From NCBI GenBank assembly GCA_030840885.1, contig JAVEDQ010000598.1:1-6777 (forward strand): 6,777 bases of DNA, written 5' to 3'. Each line of letters opens with the position of its first letter. Position 1 is the stretch's first letter. Source of the DNA: Frankiaceae bacterium. Its GTDB lineage: Bacteria > Actinomycetota > Actinomycetes > Frankiales > Frankiaceae. A program made the translations under genes and the position numbers. The notes under the pieces were generated by a model that was not told the DNA's origin, did no database searches, and saw only the letters and a list, made by a program, of their open reading frames with translations. Of the stretch, positions 6,080 through 6,777 are shown one piece after another.

Positions 6080-6149
6080 GCCTCCATCCTGTCCCGGCCC
6101 GTGTGACCTACGCCATGCGCAGTCGGCCTTTCGGGCGCAGAATGACGCG
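6080..6149. promoter_or_regulatory. Divergent promoter region, lutA / metallophosphoesterase
   Basis: This 70-bp gap must hold the start signals for both divergent genes. For lutA, a minus-strand TAGGTC near 6105-6110 could be a -10, followed by AGGA as ribosome site. For the phosphoesterase, CAGAAT (6138-6143) ends 7 nt before its ATG. An inverted repeat TGCGC (6116-6120) / GCGCA (6135-6139) lies between and could be a regulator site, but 5-bp GC-rich arms are not distinctive. No -35 element is convincing on either strand. Confidence 0.4.
6138..6143 (+). promoter_or_regulatory. Possible -10 element for a leaderless phosphoesterase mRNA
   Basis: CAGAAT fits the actinobacterial -10 pattern (T)AnnnT at two key positions, A at -11 and T at -7, if transcription starts at 6150, the A of the ATG. 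No Shine-Dalgarno-like sequence precedes that ATG. The first -10 base is C rather than T and no -35 is evident, so this is tentative. Confidence 0.3.
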
Positions 6150-6777
6150 ATGCGCTTCTCCCGACGTGACCTGCTCAAAGCCGGCGCGGTGGTGGCGGCC
6201 GTCGCCGCCAGTGGCGCCTGCAGCGGTCGTTCCCCGGCGAAGCCGGTCGCGGGCGGCACGGCGGAGGCCTCGGGTCTGCCGAAGACGACGAGCCGGGCGA
6301 CGCTGCTGCGCGGCCCGGCGAGCAACGCGGGCGGCTATGTGCACCTGGTCGCCGGACCCGGCGAGCAGCACGTCGTCCGCACCGAACTCGGGGGAGCACC
6401 GGCTGCGGACCGCCGGCGCCGGCGGCGGCCGCTGCTGTCGTTCGGCCACCTCACCGACCTGCACGTCGTCGACGCGCAGTCGCCCGCGCGCGTCGAGTTC
6501 GTCGACCGCTACAACGACACGCACCCCGACGGCCCGTTCTCCGCCGCCTACCGCCCGCAGGAGATGCTCGCGACGCAGGTCGCGGACACGATGGTGGCGA
6601 CGCTGCGCTCGTTTCGCCGGGGGCCGGTGCTCGGCGGCCCGCTGGCCTTCAGCATCAGTACCGGCGACGCTGTCGACAACTGCCAGTTCAACGAGCTGCG
6701 CTGGATGATCGACCTGCTGGACGGCAAGGCAACCCTGCACCCCGACTCGGGTGACCGCACGCGCTACGAGGGTGTGG
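6150..6777 (+). CDS. Tat-exported metallophosphoesterase, TIGR03767-like (C-terminus cut by window edge)
   Basis: The first 209 residues are visible. A twin-arginine signal (SRRDLLK, 4-10) leads a hydrophobic stretch (11-21) and a lipobox-like SGAC ending at Cys24, suggesting folded export by Tat and lipid anchoring outside the membrane. A linker follows to about residue 60, with an unusual run of six arginines at 88-93. Metal-binding motif I of calcineurin-like phosphoesterases is FGHLTDLH (98-105; Asp103, His105), continuing into VVDAQSPARVEFVDRY (106-121), which I recall as typical of the actinobacterial TIGR03767 family. Motif II is STGDAVDN (170-177; Asp173). The asparagine-histidine and later histidine motifs should lie beyond the right edge. 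It would hydrolyse phosphomonoesters or diesters; the substrate is unknown. The ATG at 6150 is chosen because it places the Tat motif at the N-terminus; no ribosome site is seen, so a leaderless transcript is possible. It is transcribed divergently from lutA. Confidence 0.88.
   Translation, partial: MRFSRRDLLKAGAVVAAVAASGACSGRSPAKPVAGGTAEASGLPKTTSRATLLRGPASNAGGYVHLVAGPGEQHVVRTELGGAPAADRRRRRRPLLSFGHLTDLHVVDAQSPARVEFVDRYNDTHPDGPFSAAYRPQEMLATQVADTMVATLRSFRRGPVLGGPLAFSISTGDAVDNCQFNELRWMIDLLDGKATLHPDSGDRTRYEGV

Noticed and set aside
6080..6325. Upstream extension of lutA to 6325
   Set aside because: It would run antisense through the phosphoesterase signal peptide. LutA homologues begin at the GTG at 6079.
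6108..6740. A 210-codon open frame on the minus strand
   Set aside because: It is antisense to the phosphoesterase, whose Tat signal and metal motifs are clear. The frame itself has no recognisable motif.

Overview
The window reads as chromosomal DNA of a high-GC actinobacterium. Support comes from strong G/C bias at third codon positions, GTG starts, Ala/Arg/Pro-rich proteins, actinobacterial-type lipoprotein and Tat signal sequences, and closest resemblance of every recognisable gene to actinobacterial families. I cannot name a genus. No RNA gene, CRISPR array, insertion sequence or phage gene is visible.

Layout, left to right. (1) Positions 1-798, minus strand: a secreted lipoprotein with a Ser/Pro/Ala-rich linker and a globular domain resembling PknH/LppH-type sensor domains. 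It runs off the left edge before its stop codon. (2) 799-938: a 140-bp non-coding gap with a 14-bp perfect palindrome. (3) 939-3070, minus strand: a two-gene operon of a MarR-family repressor followed by a 14-TM DHA2-type drug/H+ antiporter, joined by an ATGA stop/start overlap. The upstream gap carries a perfect 19-bp palindrome (3087-3105) and, as I read it, a second degraded copy of the same site (3116-3134) flanking a weak promoter. This suggests an auto-repressed, ligand-inducible efflux module. (4) 3205-6079, minus strand: lutA-lutB-lutC, the three-subunit iron-sulfur L-lactate utilisation complex, with a GTGA overlap at both junctions. (5) 6080-6149: a 70-bp divergent promoter gap. (6) 6150 to the right edge, plus strand: the N-terminal 209 residues of a Tat-exported metallophosphoesterase, probably a lipoprotein and probably translated from a leaderless mRNA.

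How the genes work together. LutABC should oxidise L-lactate to pyruvate at the cytoplasm/membrane interface; no lactate permease or GntR-type lut regulator lies inside the window. MarR and the antiporter form a separate, self-contained efflux unit. The lipoprotein and phosphoesterase are envelope proteins with no evident link to either operon.

I find no convincing undescribed multi-gene system. The most informative non-textbook signals are the paired operator in front of marR, the leaderless arrangement of the phosphoesterase, and the missing acidic residue in helix 1 plus the repeat-encoded acidic tail of the antiporter.
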